The notes under the pieces were generated by a model that saw only the letters and a list, made by a program, of their open reading frames with translations, searched no databases and was not told the DNA's origin. A stretch of DNA of 22,459 bases, from the NCBI GenBank assembly GCA_029555925.1, contig JAKPQU010000076.1, positions 1 through 22,459 of the forward strand, written 5' to 3'. Source of the stretch: Bacillota bacterium (lineage in GTDB: Bacteria > Eremiobacterota > SpSt-956 > JAKJGF01). The translations under genes were made by a program, and so were the position numbers. Of the stretch, positions 1 through 6,900 are shown piece by piece (within the stretch, counting starts at the first letter, position 1; every line of letters begins with the position of its first letter).

Positions 1-42
1 GTAATTATAGTTGATATTAATGACATCCCGGTAAAATGGTGA
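1..42 (+). CDS. C-terminal end of an upstream gene (partial)
   Basis: Read from base 1, frame 1 is open for 13 codons (VIIVDINDIPVKW) and stops at TGA 40-42. The other two plus frames close within about 12 bases. The stop lies inside the first heptamer of the array that begins at 39, which is how many genes of this window end, so I take it as the tail of a real gene entering from the left. The fragment is too short to assign a function, and chance openness over 39 bases cannot be excluded. Confidence 0.45.
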   Translation, partial: VIIVDINDIPVKW

Positions 43-107
43 TGCGTGATGAGTGATACGTGATGAGCGGAAATATAACCGGTCGCGCATTACGCATTAC
101 GCATTAC
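39..107. repeat. Heptamer array, two facing arms
   Basis: Four plus-reading heptamers (GTGATGC, GTGATGA, GTGATAC, GTGATGA) fill 39-66 without a gap. After a 20-nt spacer, three minus-reading units (GCATTAC on the plus strand) fill 87-107. The arms face each other. Both belong to the GTRAYGC family, unlike the mixed-family composites elsewhere. The first unit carries the stop codon of the upstream gene fragment. Confidence 0.85.
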
Positions 108-158
108 GATTGCCATTATTCTATTAAAAAAAGAAAAGTCCTTCCTTACAGGTTATCT

Positions 159-186
159 TTAACAGGATTTAATTATTCCGTATAGA
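159..186 (+). promoter_or_regulatory. Candidate promoter for the hybrid kinase
   Basis: TTAACA (159-164) resembles a -35 box and TATAGA (181-186) a -10 box, with a 16-bp spacer. It lies about 130 bp ahead of the kinase start in an AT-rich stretch. In an AT-rich genome such matches arise by chance, so this is a candidate only. Confidence 0.3.
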
Positions 187-252
187 AGTATATATTAAAG
201 GTTAATTCATTTACTGACCTGAGCATAAGCATTTAATAAAAGTCTTCCTCCC

Positions 253-271
253 GTAACGCGTTACGCGTCAC
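253..271. repeat. Short heptamer array with palindromic core
   Basis: GTAACGC read on the plus strand overlaps two minus-reading units (GCGTTAC, GCGTCAC). GTAACGCGTTAC at 253-264 is a perfect palindrome. It lies directly beside the 35-bp repeat at 274-308. Confidence 0.75.
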
Positions 272-273
272 GA

Positions 274-308
274 GAGCAGTTATGTATTATTTATGCTTAC
301 CTCAGTAA
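274..308 (+). repeat. 35-bp dispersed repeat, copy 1
   Basis: This segment matches 12879-12913 at 30 of 35 positions in the same orientation. Each copy lies next to a heptamer array and upstream of a phosphorelay gene (hybrid kinase here, REC-REC regulator there). The right half, from GTATTATTTATGCT onward, is almost invariant. The segment ends in the first bases of the kinase Shine-Dalgarno sequence (AAGAGGT, 307-313), so it would lie in the kinase leader or promoter region. Confidence 0.6.
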
Positions 309-317
309 GAGGTACAT

Positions 318-2570
318 ATGGAACCGGCAGAATATAAAGAACTAAAAGAAAAATACAACAGCTATATCCAGAACGCTCCAGATGGTATCTTTGTTGTAAA
401 CAGCAAAGGGAATTTCCTGGAAGTCAATAACGCTGCCTGCAATCTTACAGGATATACATCTGATGAACTGCTCGGGATGAATATAATGGATCTTATCCCC
501 CGTGAAGACTTCAAGAAAGCACTGAGACATTTTGCAAAAGCCAGACGTAATTCAAGAACAAGCAGGGAATTGTTATGTAAAAGAAAAGATTCTTCTTTAT
601 GTTATCTAGTAATGGAAGGTGTAAAGGTAGGGACAGACAGATATATAGGATATTGCAAAGATATAACAAAAAGTAAAGAACTTAAAGACGAATTGATAAG
701 AACAAGGGAATTTCTTAATAATATTATCAATGCAGTGGCAGATCCTATTTTTGTAAAAGATGAGCAGCACAGATGGATAGTACTCAATGATTCTTTCTGC
801 AAGTTCATGGGTTATAAAAAAGAAGAGCTGATAGGGAAATCCGATCATGATTTTTTCCCGCCGGAAGAAGCAAAGGTTTTCTGGGAGAAAGACGAACTGG
901 TTTTTTCTTCGGGAGAAGAAAATGAAAATGAAGAATATTTTACAGATTCTGGAAATATAACCCATACGATACTTACGAAAAAATCTGTTTTTACAGATAA
1001 AGAAGGGAGAAAAGTCCTTGTAGGCACCATAAGGGATATTACGGAAAGAAAAAAGGCGGAAGAAGAACGAATAAGACTTGCAAGGGCAATAGAACATGCT
1101 GCAGAATGTGTCATAATAACAGACAGTCATGGCTATGTTCAGTACGTAAACCCTGCTTTTGAAGAAGTTACCGGCTATAAGAAGGAAGAAATACTTCAGA
1201 AAAGTATTTTTGTTATAGAAAATAAAAAAATGGATAAAGACTATTCTGATGGAATATGGGAAATTATCAGTAAAGGACATGTGTGGACCGGGAATATTAT
1301 AAATCAGAAAAAAGACAGAACGCCATATGAGGTAGAAACATCCATATCTTCTATTGAAAACGCGTCAGGTGCCGTCATAAATTATATCTGTGTTGCAAGA
1401 GATGTAACAAATGAAAAAAGACTGGAAAGACATGTACGCCAATCTCAAAAGCTTGAAGCAATAGGGACACTTGCAGGTGGTATAGCTCATGATTTCAATA
1501 ATATCCTGGCAATTATGATGGGATATACGGAACTTGCACTGAGAGATATTAAAGAATCAACTATTACGGCGAAAAAACTTGAGGGAGTATTGAAGGCAGG
1601 GGAAAGGGCAAGGGATCTGGTAAGACAGATTCTTGCCTTCAGCCGTCAGACGGAAAAAGAAAGAAAACCGGTAAGAATCAGCCCTATAATTAAAGAAACT
1701 CTGAATTTCCTCAGGGCATCCCTGCCTTCTACCATTGAAATCAAGAAAAATATAGAAGTAAATTCTATGATACTTGGTGATCCTACACAGATACATCAGA
1801 TACTTATGAATCTGTGTACAAACGCTTCTTATGCCATGAAAGACAGAGGAGGGATACTGGAAATCACTCTTAAAGAGATTGAAATTGAAGAAGAAGATCT
1901 CTGTACTTATCCTGATTTAAGCCCGGGTACCTATGTTAACCTCATTGTAAGCGACACGGGATGCGGTATAGATGAAGTGACAATGGAAAGAATCTTCGAG
2001 CCCTTTTTTACGACAAAAAAACCCGGAGAAGGAACAGGTATGGGACTTTCAGTAGTTCATGGCATTGTTAAAAGTTACGGAGGAACAATAACTGTAATAA
2101 GTGAAGAACATAAAGGAACTACTTTTTCCATAATACTTCCCAAACTTGCCAGCGGAACAATAGCGGAACCCCTGGTATTCAAACCGCTTCCAAGAGGACA
2201 CGGAAATATATTATTTGTTGATGATGAAGAAGAACTGGCAATACTGGAGAAAGAAAATCTTGAAGAGCTTGGTTATAATGTAACTGCTGTTACAGGCAGC
2301 GTGGAAGCTTTGAAGCTCTACAGAGAGAACCCGGGACACTTTGATTTGATTATAACCGATCATACTATGCCTTTTATTACAGGACTCGAGCTTATAGAAG
2401 AAATTCGAAAAACCAGTCCCTCTATGCCTTTTATACTTACTACAGGATTCGGAGATCTTATTTCAGATGAAAAAGCCAGTGAAATCGGTATAAAAAAACT
2501 GATTAAGAAACCATTCAAACTATATGAACTTGCAGAGGTAATAAGCAGCATATTGAATCGTGACGCGTGA
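318..2570 (+). CDS. Hybrid histidine kinase, PAS-PAS-PAS-HisKA-HATPase-REC
   Basis: Soluble sensor kinase of 750 residues that should autophosphorylate on a histidine and pass phosphate to its own receiver. Three PAS domains lie at about 12-118, 128-246 and 256-375, the second with an acidic FFPPEE loop. The HisKA H box AGGIAHDFNN puts the phospho-histidine at H391. The ATPase shows an N box near LMNLCTNAS, a G1 box DTGCGID at 546, an FEPFFTTK F box and GEGTGMGLS. The receiver has the acidic pair D635/D636, phospho-acceptor D681 in ITDHTMP and K731. No membrane segment or signal peptide is visible, so the signal is probably cytoplasmic. The ATG has a good Shine-Dalgarno (AAGAGGT, 307-313). 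The last residues, RDA and the stop, are read from heptamer repeats, so the native tail may have been replaced. PAS ligands cannot be told from sequence. Confidence 0.95.
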   Translation: MEPAEYKELKEKYNSYIQNAPDGIFVVNSKGNFLEVNNAACNLTGYTSDELLGMNIMDLIPREDFKKALRHFAKARRNSRTSRELLCKRKDSSLCYLVMEGVKVGTDRYIGYCKDITKSKELKDELIRTREFLNNIINAVADPIFVKDEQHRWIVLNDSFCKFMGYKKEELIGKSDHDFFPPEEAKVFWEKDELVFSSGEENENEEYFTDSGNITHTILTKKSVFTDKEGRKVLVGTIRDITERKKAEEERIRLARAIEHAAECVIITDSHGYVQYVNPAFEEVTGYKKEEILQKSIFVIENKKMDKDYSDGIWEIISKGHVWTGNIINQKKDRTPYEVETSISSIENASGAVINYICVARDVTNEKRLERHVRQSQKLEAIGTLAGGIAHDFNNILAIMMGYTELALRDIKESTITAKKLEGVLKAGERARDLVRQILAFSRQTEKERKPVRISPIIKETLNFLRASLPSTIEIKKNIEVNSMILGDPTQIHQILMNLCTNASYAMKDRGGILEITLKEIEIEEEDLCTYPDLSPGTYVNLIVSDTGCGIDEVTMERIFEPFFTTKKPGEGTGMGLSVVHGIVKSYGGTITVISEEHKGTTFSIILPKLASGTIAEPLVFKPLPRGHGNILFVDDEEELAILEKENLEELGYNVTAVTGSVEALKLYRENPGHFDLIITDHTMPFITGLELIEEIRKTSPSMPFILTTGFGDLISDEKASEIGIKKLIKKPFKLYELAEVISSILNRDA

Positions 2571-2587
2571 CGCGTGACGCGTGACGG
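2560..2587 (+). repeat. Heptamer array, single arm
   Basis: Three GTGACGC units and one GTGACGG fill 2560-2587 without a gap. The array covers the last codons and the stop (2568-2570) of the hybrid kinase and ends 10 nt before the PilZ start. A GTG inside it (2574) is in frame with PilZ but is probably not the real start. There is no facing arm, unlike most arrays here. Confidence 0.9.
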
Positions 2588-2597
2588 GTGCCGATAT

Positions 2598-2939
2598 ATG
2601 ACGGAAGAACACTATTCAGGCGAACAGAGAAGAAGATACTACAGAATAAAATACCCTCTTATAGAAAGACCGGTAATTACTGTAGATAAAAAGGAATATA
2701 AGGTTATAGACATCTCTGAGGGAGGAGTCAAATTCTTCTCTCCTGTAAAAACATTTAATGTCGGAGAATATATAAATGGTTCCATAAAATTCCATGACGG
2801 AGAGGTTCTGGAAGTAGAAGGGCATGTATTGAGATTACAGAATAAGAGAGTCATAATTCTTCTGGATAGAGGAATCACTCTTCAGAGAATATTAAAGGAA
2901 CAGAGATTTCTGATAAAGAAATATGCAGGTTTCAGATAG
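2598..2939 (+). CDS. PilZ domain protein
   Basis: Small PilZ protein of 113 residues that should bind cyclic di-GMP. Both ligand motifs are present: an arginine cluster RRRYYR (R12-x3-R16) and DISEGG (D38-x-S40-x-x-G43). The rest is beta-rich as expected for PilZ, and there is no second domain. I chose ATG 2598; a GTG at 2574 would add eight residues encoded by the heptamer array and is less likely. The Shine-Dalgarno is weak for either choice. It lies between the hybrid kinase and a membrane protein, with the next gene starting 9 nt later, so the two probably share a transcript. The family usually controls motility, exopolysaccharide or a partner enzyme; the target is not shown here. Confidence 0.9.
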   Translation: MTEEHYSGEQRRRYYRIKYPLIERPVITVDKKEYKVIDISEGGVKFFSPVKTFNVGEYINGSIKFHDGEVLEVEGHVLRLQNKRVIILLDRGITLQRILKEQRFLIKKYAGFR

Positions 2940-2948
2940 AGGTGACTT

Positions 2949-3776
2949 ATGACGGGGAATACTGACAGTATGCCTGTCAAATTTGATTTTGAATCCACCA
3001 GAGAAGGCTGTCTTACTGCCTTTATAATTATCGGACTGTTTATAATGTGTCTTGGATTCGGAGGCAAACATGGTAACCCTCCGCCGAATCCAACCATAAT
3101 TCTTACAGGACTGGCTACAGGTATTATAGCCGCCCTGGCCAGACTCTCTACTGACGACTATATGATATTTGACCCCGATACAGGTTATATCCTTCTGAAT
3201 AATCAATTCCTTTTTGTTAAGACAACAACTTTTCTGTGTCCCATTAAAGATTTGCTGGAAGTAAAACTAGAAACATCAAGGAGAAGTACCAAATCAGGCT
3301 CTTATACCGATTTTTTTATTCAGGTCAGAATACCCGGTTATGGCATAAGAAAAGATAAACAGATTGTATCAATGGGAGAAACACTGGGATATCAATTTAA
3401 TACTTCTGTAGCAACCCTGAGAAGTAAAGCATTAAGAATCGCATCAATGGCCGGATGTAAAATAACGTACAGCGAAAAAATTGCCCCGGAAAAAAGAAAA
3501 CAGCCTGAAGGCTTAAAAAAAGAAGAAAAGAAGAAGGAATTCCAGCCCTATTCGCCACAATATTCTATAAATACAGTCAGGAAGGGAACCAGGAGGATAG
3601 AATTTAATAATTTCCTCAGAAAACCACAAAAAAATCCACTCCCTCTCTCAGAAATAAAAAGTGATTTTATAGAAAGCGATTTCACTGCCGATTATGGCAG
3701 TAAAACATGTAAAAAATGCGGCGAGAAAAGCCCGGATAACTGTCAGTACTGCAATAACTGCGGTGCTGTACTGTAG
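2949..3776 (+). CDS. Two-helix membrane protein with C-terminal zinc ribbon
   Basis: Unrecognised protein of 275 residues. Two hydrophobic helices lie at about 20-38 and 47-65, joined by a short Gly/Pro-rich loop. A beta-rich region of about 85-170 follows, resembling a small membrane-anchored PH-like or DUF domain. Then comes a charged, Lys/Glu-rich linker. The C-terminus is a zinc ribbon with C254, C257, C268 and C271, plus an extra C265. The ATG has an overlapping Shine-Dalgarno (AGAGGTGA) across the PilZ stop, indicating translational coupling. Inference: a PilZ-linked membrane protein, with both larger domains probably on the cytoplasmic side because zinc ribbons normally are. No enzymatic motif is seen. 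Confidence 0.8.
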   Translation: MTGNTDSMPVKFDFESTREGCLTAFIIIGLFIMCLGFGGKHGNPPPNPTIILTGLATGIIAALARLSTDDYMIFDPDTGYILLNNQFLFVKTTTFLCPIKDLLEVKLETSRRSTKSGSYTDFFIQVRIPGYGIRKDKQIVSMGETLGYQFNTSVATLRSKALRIASMAGCKITYSEKIAPEKRKQPEGLKKEEKKKEFQPYSPQYSINTVRKGTRRIEFNNFLRKPQKNPLPLSEIKSDFIESDFTADYGSKTCKKCGEKSPDNCQYCNNCGAVL

Positions 3777-3778
3777 TC

Positions 3779-3873
3779 GTGATGCGTGATGCGTGATGCG
3801 TAAATTCCACCATTCACTCTTCACTCTTCACGACTCACGACTCACGACTTACTACTCACCATTCACTTTTCAC
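3779..3873. repeat. Composite heptamer element between convergent genes
   Basis: Three plus-reading GTGATGC units (3779-3799) are followed by an irregular 11-nt link and nine minus-reading units in perfect phase (3811-3873: CATTCAC, TCTTCAC twice, GACTCAC twice, GACTTAC, TACTCAC, CATTCAC, TTTTCAC). The final unit shares one base with the TAG stop of the minus-strand FmdB-like gene. The plus arm begins 2 nt after the stop of the gene on the left. It joins two heptamer families, like the composites at 4248, 5620, 10579, 12992 and 13885, but its junction is altered. Confidence 0.92.
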
Positions 3874-4226
3874 TAATAAATCTTATCATCAACCATTTCG
3901 CCGGAAGCTCCGGCACTTTCCATCTCGCTTTCCAGCATCTGGTCGAAATCATCTCCCATGTCTTCACCCAGTTCTTTTCCCATTTTTTTCGCCCATTTCA
4001 TTACCGATTTCGGATCATTTTCATCAATACCAGATAATCTGGAAGGATCCGCAAGGGCTTCAAGACGGGCTTCCTCAGATTTCGGTACGGAGAACATAGA
4101 TATTAATTTCTTTAAATGTTTACTTTTACATACAGGACAGGATTTATCAGCTTTAATGGTTCCCACACCCTCAAGAAGGGAAAACCTTTTCCTACAATCC
4201 TGACAGGAATATTCATAAATAGGCAT
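3873..4226 (-). CDS. FmdB-family zinc ribbon protein
   Basis: Protein of 117 residues. The N-terminus MPIYEYSCQDC with C8, C11, C30 and C33 is the typical FmdB-type (CxxC_CxxC_SSSS) zinc ribbon. An acidic, helical tail rich in Glu, Asp and Met fills residues 50-117. This family is usually annotated as a putative regulatory protein, after FmdB of the formamidase locus; its true role is poorly known. ATG at 4226 is preceded by GGAG about 10 nt upstream. The stop TAG shares its last base with a heptamer GTGAAAA. It is convergent with the membrane zinc-ribbon gene and lies downstream of the lytic transglycosylase. Confidence 0.85.
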   Translation of the reverse strand: MPIYEYSCQDCRKRFSLLEGVGTIKADKSCPVCKSKHLKKLISMFSVPKSEEARLEALADPSRLSGIDENDPKSVMKWAKKMGKELGEDMGDDFDQMLESEMESAGASGEMVDDKIY

Positions 4227-4247
4227 GTTATATCAACTCCATTTATA

Positions 4248-4306
4248 GTGAGTCGTGAGAAGTGAAAAGTGAAATTGACCATCACGCGTCATGCGTCACG
4301 CGTCAC
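4248..4306. repeat. Composite heptamer element, minus orientation
   Basis: Plus-reading GTGAGTC, GTGAGAA, GTGAAAA and GTGAAAT (4248-4275) face minus-reading units ending in GCGTCAC (4286-4306). The 17-nt junction at 4269-4285, read on the minus strand, is GTGATGGTCAATTTCAC, matching the consensus seen at four other loci. A 9-nt irregular unit (GTCAGAATC on the minus strand, 4307-4315) corresponds to the GTTATAATC unit of other copies. Confidence 0.9.
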
Positions 4307-4326
4307 GATTCTGACGTATCACGTTC

Positions 4327-4896
4327 CTACCTTACACCACACAGTTCCTTGTACAGATTATAAACTATTTCAACATAATGCTGTGTTTCGGCGTACGGAG
4401 GCACTCCTCCGTAATCCTGAACAGCTCCCATGCCTGCGTTATATGCGGCAAGAGATAGTTTTATCTGCCTTTCCACATCAAATCCGGAAAAATAATCCAG
4501 ATTATGCCTGAGTATTTGAACAGTACCTCTGATATTCTGCACGGGATCATAGGAATTGTATACTCCAACTTCTCTGGCAGTACCGGGCATAAGCTGTCCC
4601 AGACCCTGGGCGCCTGCACAGGAAGTAGCATGAATATCAAAGGCAGATTCACAGGCCACAACGGCAACGACAAACCTTGGCTCCACGCCGTACTGACGGC
4701 AGTAATAAAGTATACTCAGAACTACCGCATCAAGCTCTTTATCGGAAAGTCCGGGATTATACTCCAGGATTTTTGACTTGTAAGCACCGATGTACTGTTT
4801 TGTATAGGGATCATTCATATTCGGTGTAGCCATGACAGCAGAAAAGCTGAAGACTGTTATGGATATTAATACAATAAATGTTATAAAATATTTCAT
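4327..4896 (-). CDS. Lytic transglycosylase, SLT domain
   Basis: Secreted or periplasmic peptidoglycan lyase of 189 residues that cleaves the MurNAc-GlcNAc bond to give 1,6-anhydro ends. A signal peptide covers about 1-23 (hydrophobic FITFIVLISITVF, then VMA). The SLT fold shows ACES with catalytic E83, the GAQGLGQLMPGTA motif (95-107), AAYNAG (150-155) and YAETQHYV (168-175). The start is ATG 4896, with AAGGGGTAAGAG just ahead. A longer open frame to 4980 only adds residues encoded by the array at 4915-4970 and would bury the signal peptide. The stop TAG lies at the edge of a decayed heptamer run. It could serve wall turnover or assembly of a wall-spanning machine; no partner gene is adjacent. 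Confidence 0.92.
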   Translation of the reverse strand: MKYFITFIVLISITVFSFSAVMATPNMNDPYTKQYIGAYKSKILEYNPGLSDKELDAVVLSILYYCRQYGVEPRFVVAVVACESAFDIHATSCAGAQGLGQLMPGTAREVGVYNSYDPVQNIRGTVQILRHNLDYFSGFDVERQIKLSLAAYNAGMGAVQDYGGVPPYAETQHYVEIVYNLYKELCGVR

Positions 4897-4914
4897 ACTC
4901 TTACCCCTTTTACA

Positions 4915-4987
4915 GTGAGCAGTTATAAGTGACCGGTGACCAGTTATCAGTGACCGGTTATAAGTGACATTATTCTTCACTCTTCAC
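4915..4987. repeat. Heptamer array, third sequence family
   Basis: Eight plus-reading units in phase (4915-4970) use GTGACCG, GTGACCA, GTTATAA, GTTATCA and GTGAGCA, a flavour shared only with 6831-6900. Two minus-reading TCTTCAC units (4974-4987) face them. The Sua5-type gene on the minus strand takes its stop codon (4977-4979) and the residues GEE from the TCTTCAC units. Confidence 0.88.
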
Positions 4988-5612
4988 CCTTAACCACTCT
5001 AAATATTTCTTCCGAAGGTATTTTTCCTTCTCTTAAAATTTTCACTTTCTCTCCCGTACCGTCTACTATAGTAGAAGGTACGCCATAGGTAATCTCTCCT
5101 GCATCCAATATTACATCTACTTTATCTTCAAAAGCAGAAATAATTTCATCGATTGTCAAAAGGTTTTCTTCTCCGGACAGATTGGCACTTGTTACGGCAA
5201 GAGGTTCTCCGGTGTATTTTAATAGATCCAGGGCTATTCTGTAATCGGGGATCCTGAAAGCTACAGAATCTTTACCACATGTTACCAGTGTGGAAATATT
5301 CTTATTTTTCAGGACGAGTGTAAGAGGGCCTGGCCAGTACTTTTCGGCAAGCAATCTGGCATAAGGGGGAACATAACCTGAAAGTTCATAAATTTCCTTT
5401 ATATCATGAACCATGACAGGCAGGGGTTTTAATGGGGAACGTTCTTTAATTTTATAGATCCTTTTTATCACAGTCAAATCCCGGACCTTTCCTCCCAGAC
5501 CGTACAGTGTCTCCGTAGGAAAAATAACCACTCCCCCGCTTTTTATTATATTCGCCACTTCTACAAGGGATTCCTTTATTGAGTTTTTATTTTGTTCTAT
5601 TTTTATTATCAT
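4977..5612 (-). CDS. tsaC: L-threonylcarbamoyladenylate synthase (TsaC/Sua5/YrdC family)
   Basis: Makes threonylcarbamoyl-AMP from threonine, bicarbonate and ATP, the first step of t6A formation at position 37 of ANN-decoding tRNAs; cytoplasmic. The 211 residues match the short TsaC form rather than full Sua5, which has an extra C-terminal domain. Motifs: FPTETLYGLG (31-40), the KxR-type substrate site KIKERSPLKPLPV (54-66), FRIPDY (119-124) and TSANLSG (141-147). ATG 5612 has no Shine-Dalgarno; an array unit ends only 7 nt upstream. The C-terminal GEE and the TGA stop are read from heptamers GTGAAGA. Usual partners (tsaB, tsaD, tsaE) are not in the window. Function is confident; the symbol follows the short form. 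Confidence 0.93.
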   Translation of the reverse strand: MIIKIEQNKNSIKESLVEVANIIKSGGVVIFPTETLYGLGGKVRDLTVIKRIYKIKERSPLKPLPVMVHDIKEIYELSGYVPPYARLLAEKYWPGPLTLVLKNKNISTLVTCGKDSVAFRIPDYRIALDLLKYTGEPLAVTSANLSGEENLLTIDEIISAFEDKVDVILDAGEITYGVPSTIVDGTGEKVKILREGKIPSEEIFRVVKGEE

Positions 5613-5619
5613 AATATGC

Positions 5620-5671
5620 GTTATGCGTTATGCGTAATTGGCAATTTCACCTCTCACTTCTCACGACTCAC
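5620..5671. repeat. Composite heptamer element, plus orientation
   Basis: Two GTTATGC units (5620-5633), the 17-nt junction GTAATTGGCAATTTCAC (5634-5650), then CTCTCAC, TTCTCAC and GACTCAC (5651-5671) and an irregular GACTTCAC. The right arm contains the TGA stop of the TPR gene on the minus strand (5668-5670). The left arm ends 7 nt from the start codon of the Sua5-type gene, which has no Shine-Dalgarno. Confidence 0.9.
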
Positions 5672-6651
5672 GACTTCACTGAAGAGAATCTGCTCGGCCT
5701 TCTGACCTTTATATTCAATCTGGATTTAAGTGTGGCCATTTTCAAATCAGGAGCAAGGTTTGTAGCATATTTATAGGCTTCAAGAGCTTTTTTGAGATTG
5801 CCTTTACCTCTATAGGCTTCTCCTATATAACCATAAACAAGGGGATCTGAAGGATTTAATTCTACTGATTTAATAAACACATCTATTGCTTCTTCAAACT
5901 TACCGGTATTACAGTAAAAGCATCCGAGATCATTGTAGGCGCTTACCGTATCAGGTTTTACCTCTATGGCTTTTTTATAATTTTCCAGTGCTCTGTCATA
6001 ATCACCTGTTACTTCATAAACTATTCCGAGATTATTATAGGCGAGACCATTTTTCCCATCAACCTCTATGGCTTTTTCAAATGACATAATGGCAGCTTCA
6101 AATTCTTCTCTTTCATAGAGTTCTATGCCCAGTTCAAGATAGGCATTGGAACAATCAGGCATATTTTCTACTGCTCTCTGGCAGGTTATTATGACATTAT
6201 AAAAATCTTTTTTCTGTTTATAAGCAGAGCCCAGATTTTTATAGGATTCGAAAAAATAAGGAGCTATCTCTATGGCTTTCTGAAACAGTTCCACTGCCGT
6301 ATCTACATCTCCTATGGCACAGTAGGTCTTTCCGAGGCGATTATAAGCATCGACGTAGTCAGGAGCTATACATATGGATTTTTCATAAAAATTTATGGCA
6401 TTTTCATAATCACCCTGTGCCCTGTAAACATCACCTTTTTTAAGATATAAAGTAGGTTCGTCAGGGAGTCTTTCCATAGCATAATCATATGTTTCCAGAG
6501 CTTTTTTATAATCTAAAGATTTAAGACATGCTTCTGCCAGATTTATCATGACTATCATATTGTCAGGGTCTTTTTTCAGAGTATCTTCGTAGGACTCAAT
6601 GGCTTTCCTGTAATTACCTCTTTTAAAAAAATAATCTCCTCTGGTAGACAT
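5668..6651 (-). CDS. TPR repeat protein
   Basis: Protein of 327 residues made almost wholly of about nine 34-residue tetratricopeptide repeats (for example AYNNLGIVYEVTGDYDRAL and AYNDLGCFYCNTGKFEEAI), which form a superhelical protein-binding surface. No signal peptide, membrane segment or catalytic domain is seen, so it is probably a cytoplasmic scaffold. The last 20 residues leave the TPR pattern and are basic. ATG 6651 has no Shine-Dalgarno; a GTGACGC array starts 12 nt upstream. The C-terminal VKS and the TGA stop are read from the heptamer array. It is followed on the same strand by the Sua5-type gene and preceded by a HEAT/TPR gene of similar style. The binding partner is unknown. Confidence 0.9.
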   Translation of the reverse strand: MSTRGDYFFKRGNYRKAIESYEDTLKKDPDNMIVMINLAEACLKSLDYKKALETYDYAMERLPDEPTLYLKKGDVYRAQGDYENAINFYEKSICIAPDYVDAYNRLGKTYCAIGDVDTAVELFQKAIEIAPYFFESYKNLGSAYKQKKDFYNVIITCQRAVENMPDCSNAYLELGIELYEREEFEAAIMSFEKAIEVDGKNGLAYNNLGIVYEVTGDYDRALENYKKAIEVKPDTVSAYNDLGCFYCNTGKFEEAIDVFIKSVELNPSDPLVYGYIGEAYRGKGNLKKALEAYKYATNLAPDLKMATLKSRLNIKVRRPSRFSSVKS

Positions 6652-6662
6652 ACATTATAAGC

Positions 6663-6697
6663 GTGACGCGTGACGCGTGACGCGTGACGCGTGGTTA
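6663..6697. repeat. Heptamer array upstream of TPR gene
   Basis: Four perfect GTGACGC units (6663-6690) followed by GTGGTTA. Seen from the minus-strand TPR gene these read GCGTCAC and end 11 nt before the ATG. The facing arm is far away at 6831-6900. Confidence 0.9.
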
Positions 6698-6830
6698 ACT
6701 CACCTCACAAATTTGCTTTTAAATCAGGTTATAGGTTATGGGCTGACTATTACCCACATGTATGAGTGATTGATAGAGAACAGGTTTTATAATGAAAAGT
6801 GTATAATTTAAAGTGTATATGTAAACTTCA

Positions 6831-6900
6831 TACTCACTGTTTACTGGTCAACACTCACCGGTCACCGGTCACTGCTAACTAGTCATTGCTCACTGATACC
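6831..6900. repeat. Heptamer array at the 3' end of the HEAT/TPR gene
   Basis: Ten minus-reading units in unbroken 7-nt phase (TACTCAC, TGTTTAC, TGGTCAA, CACTCAC, CGGTCAC twice, TGCTAAC, TAGTCAT, TGCTCAC, TGATACC). They belong to the same third family as 4915-4970. The unit at 6887-6893 supplies the stop of the HEAT/TPR gene. The 130 bases between this arm and 6697 are AT-rich and hold no gene that I can support. Confidence 0.88.

Noticed and set aside
39..107. CRISPR array
   Set aside because: Units of 7 nt without unique spacers, found in nearly all gaps, do not fit CRISPR. No cas gene is present.
606..1280. Long minus-strand open frame opposite the hybrid kinase
   Set aside because: It is rich in Phe, Tyr and Ile as expected from the complement of Lys/Glu/Asn codons, has no ribosome site and overlaps a clear PAS region on the plus strand.
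4897..4980. N-terminal extension of the lytic transglycosylase
   Set aside because: The extra residues are encoded by the heptamer array and would place a signal peptide in the middle of the protein. ATG 4896 has a strong ribosome site.
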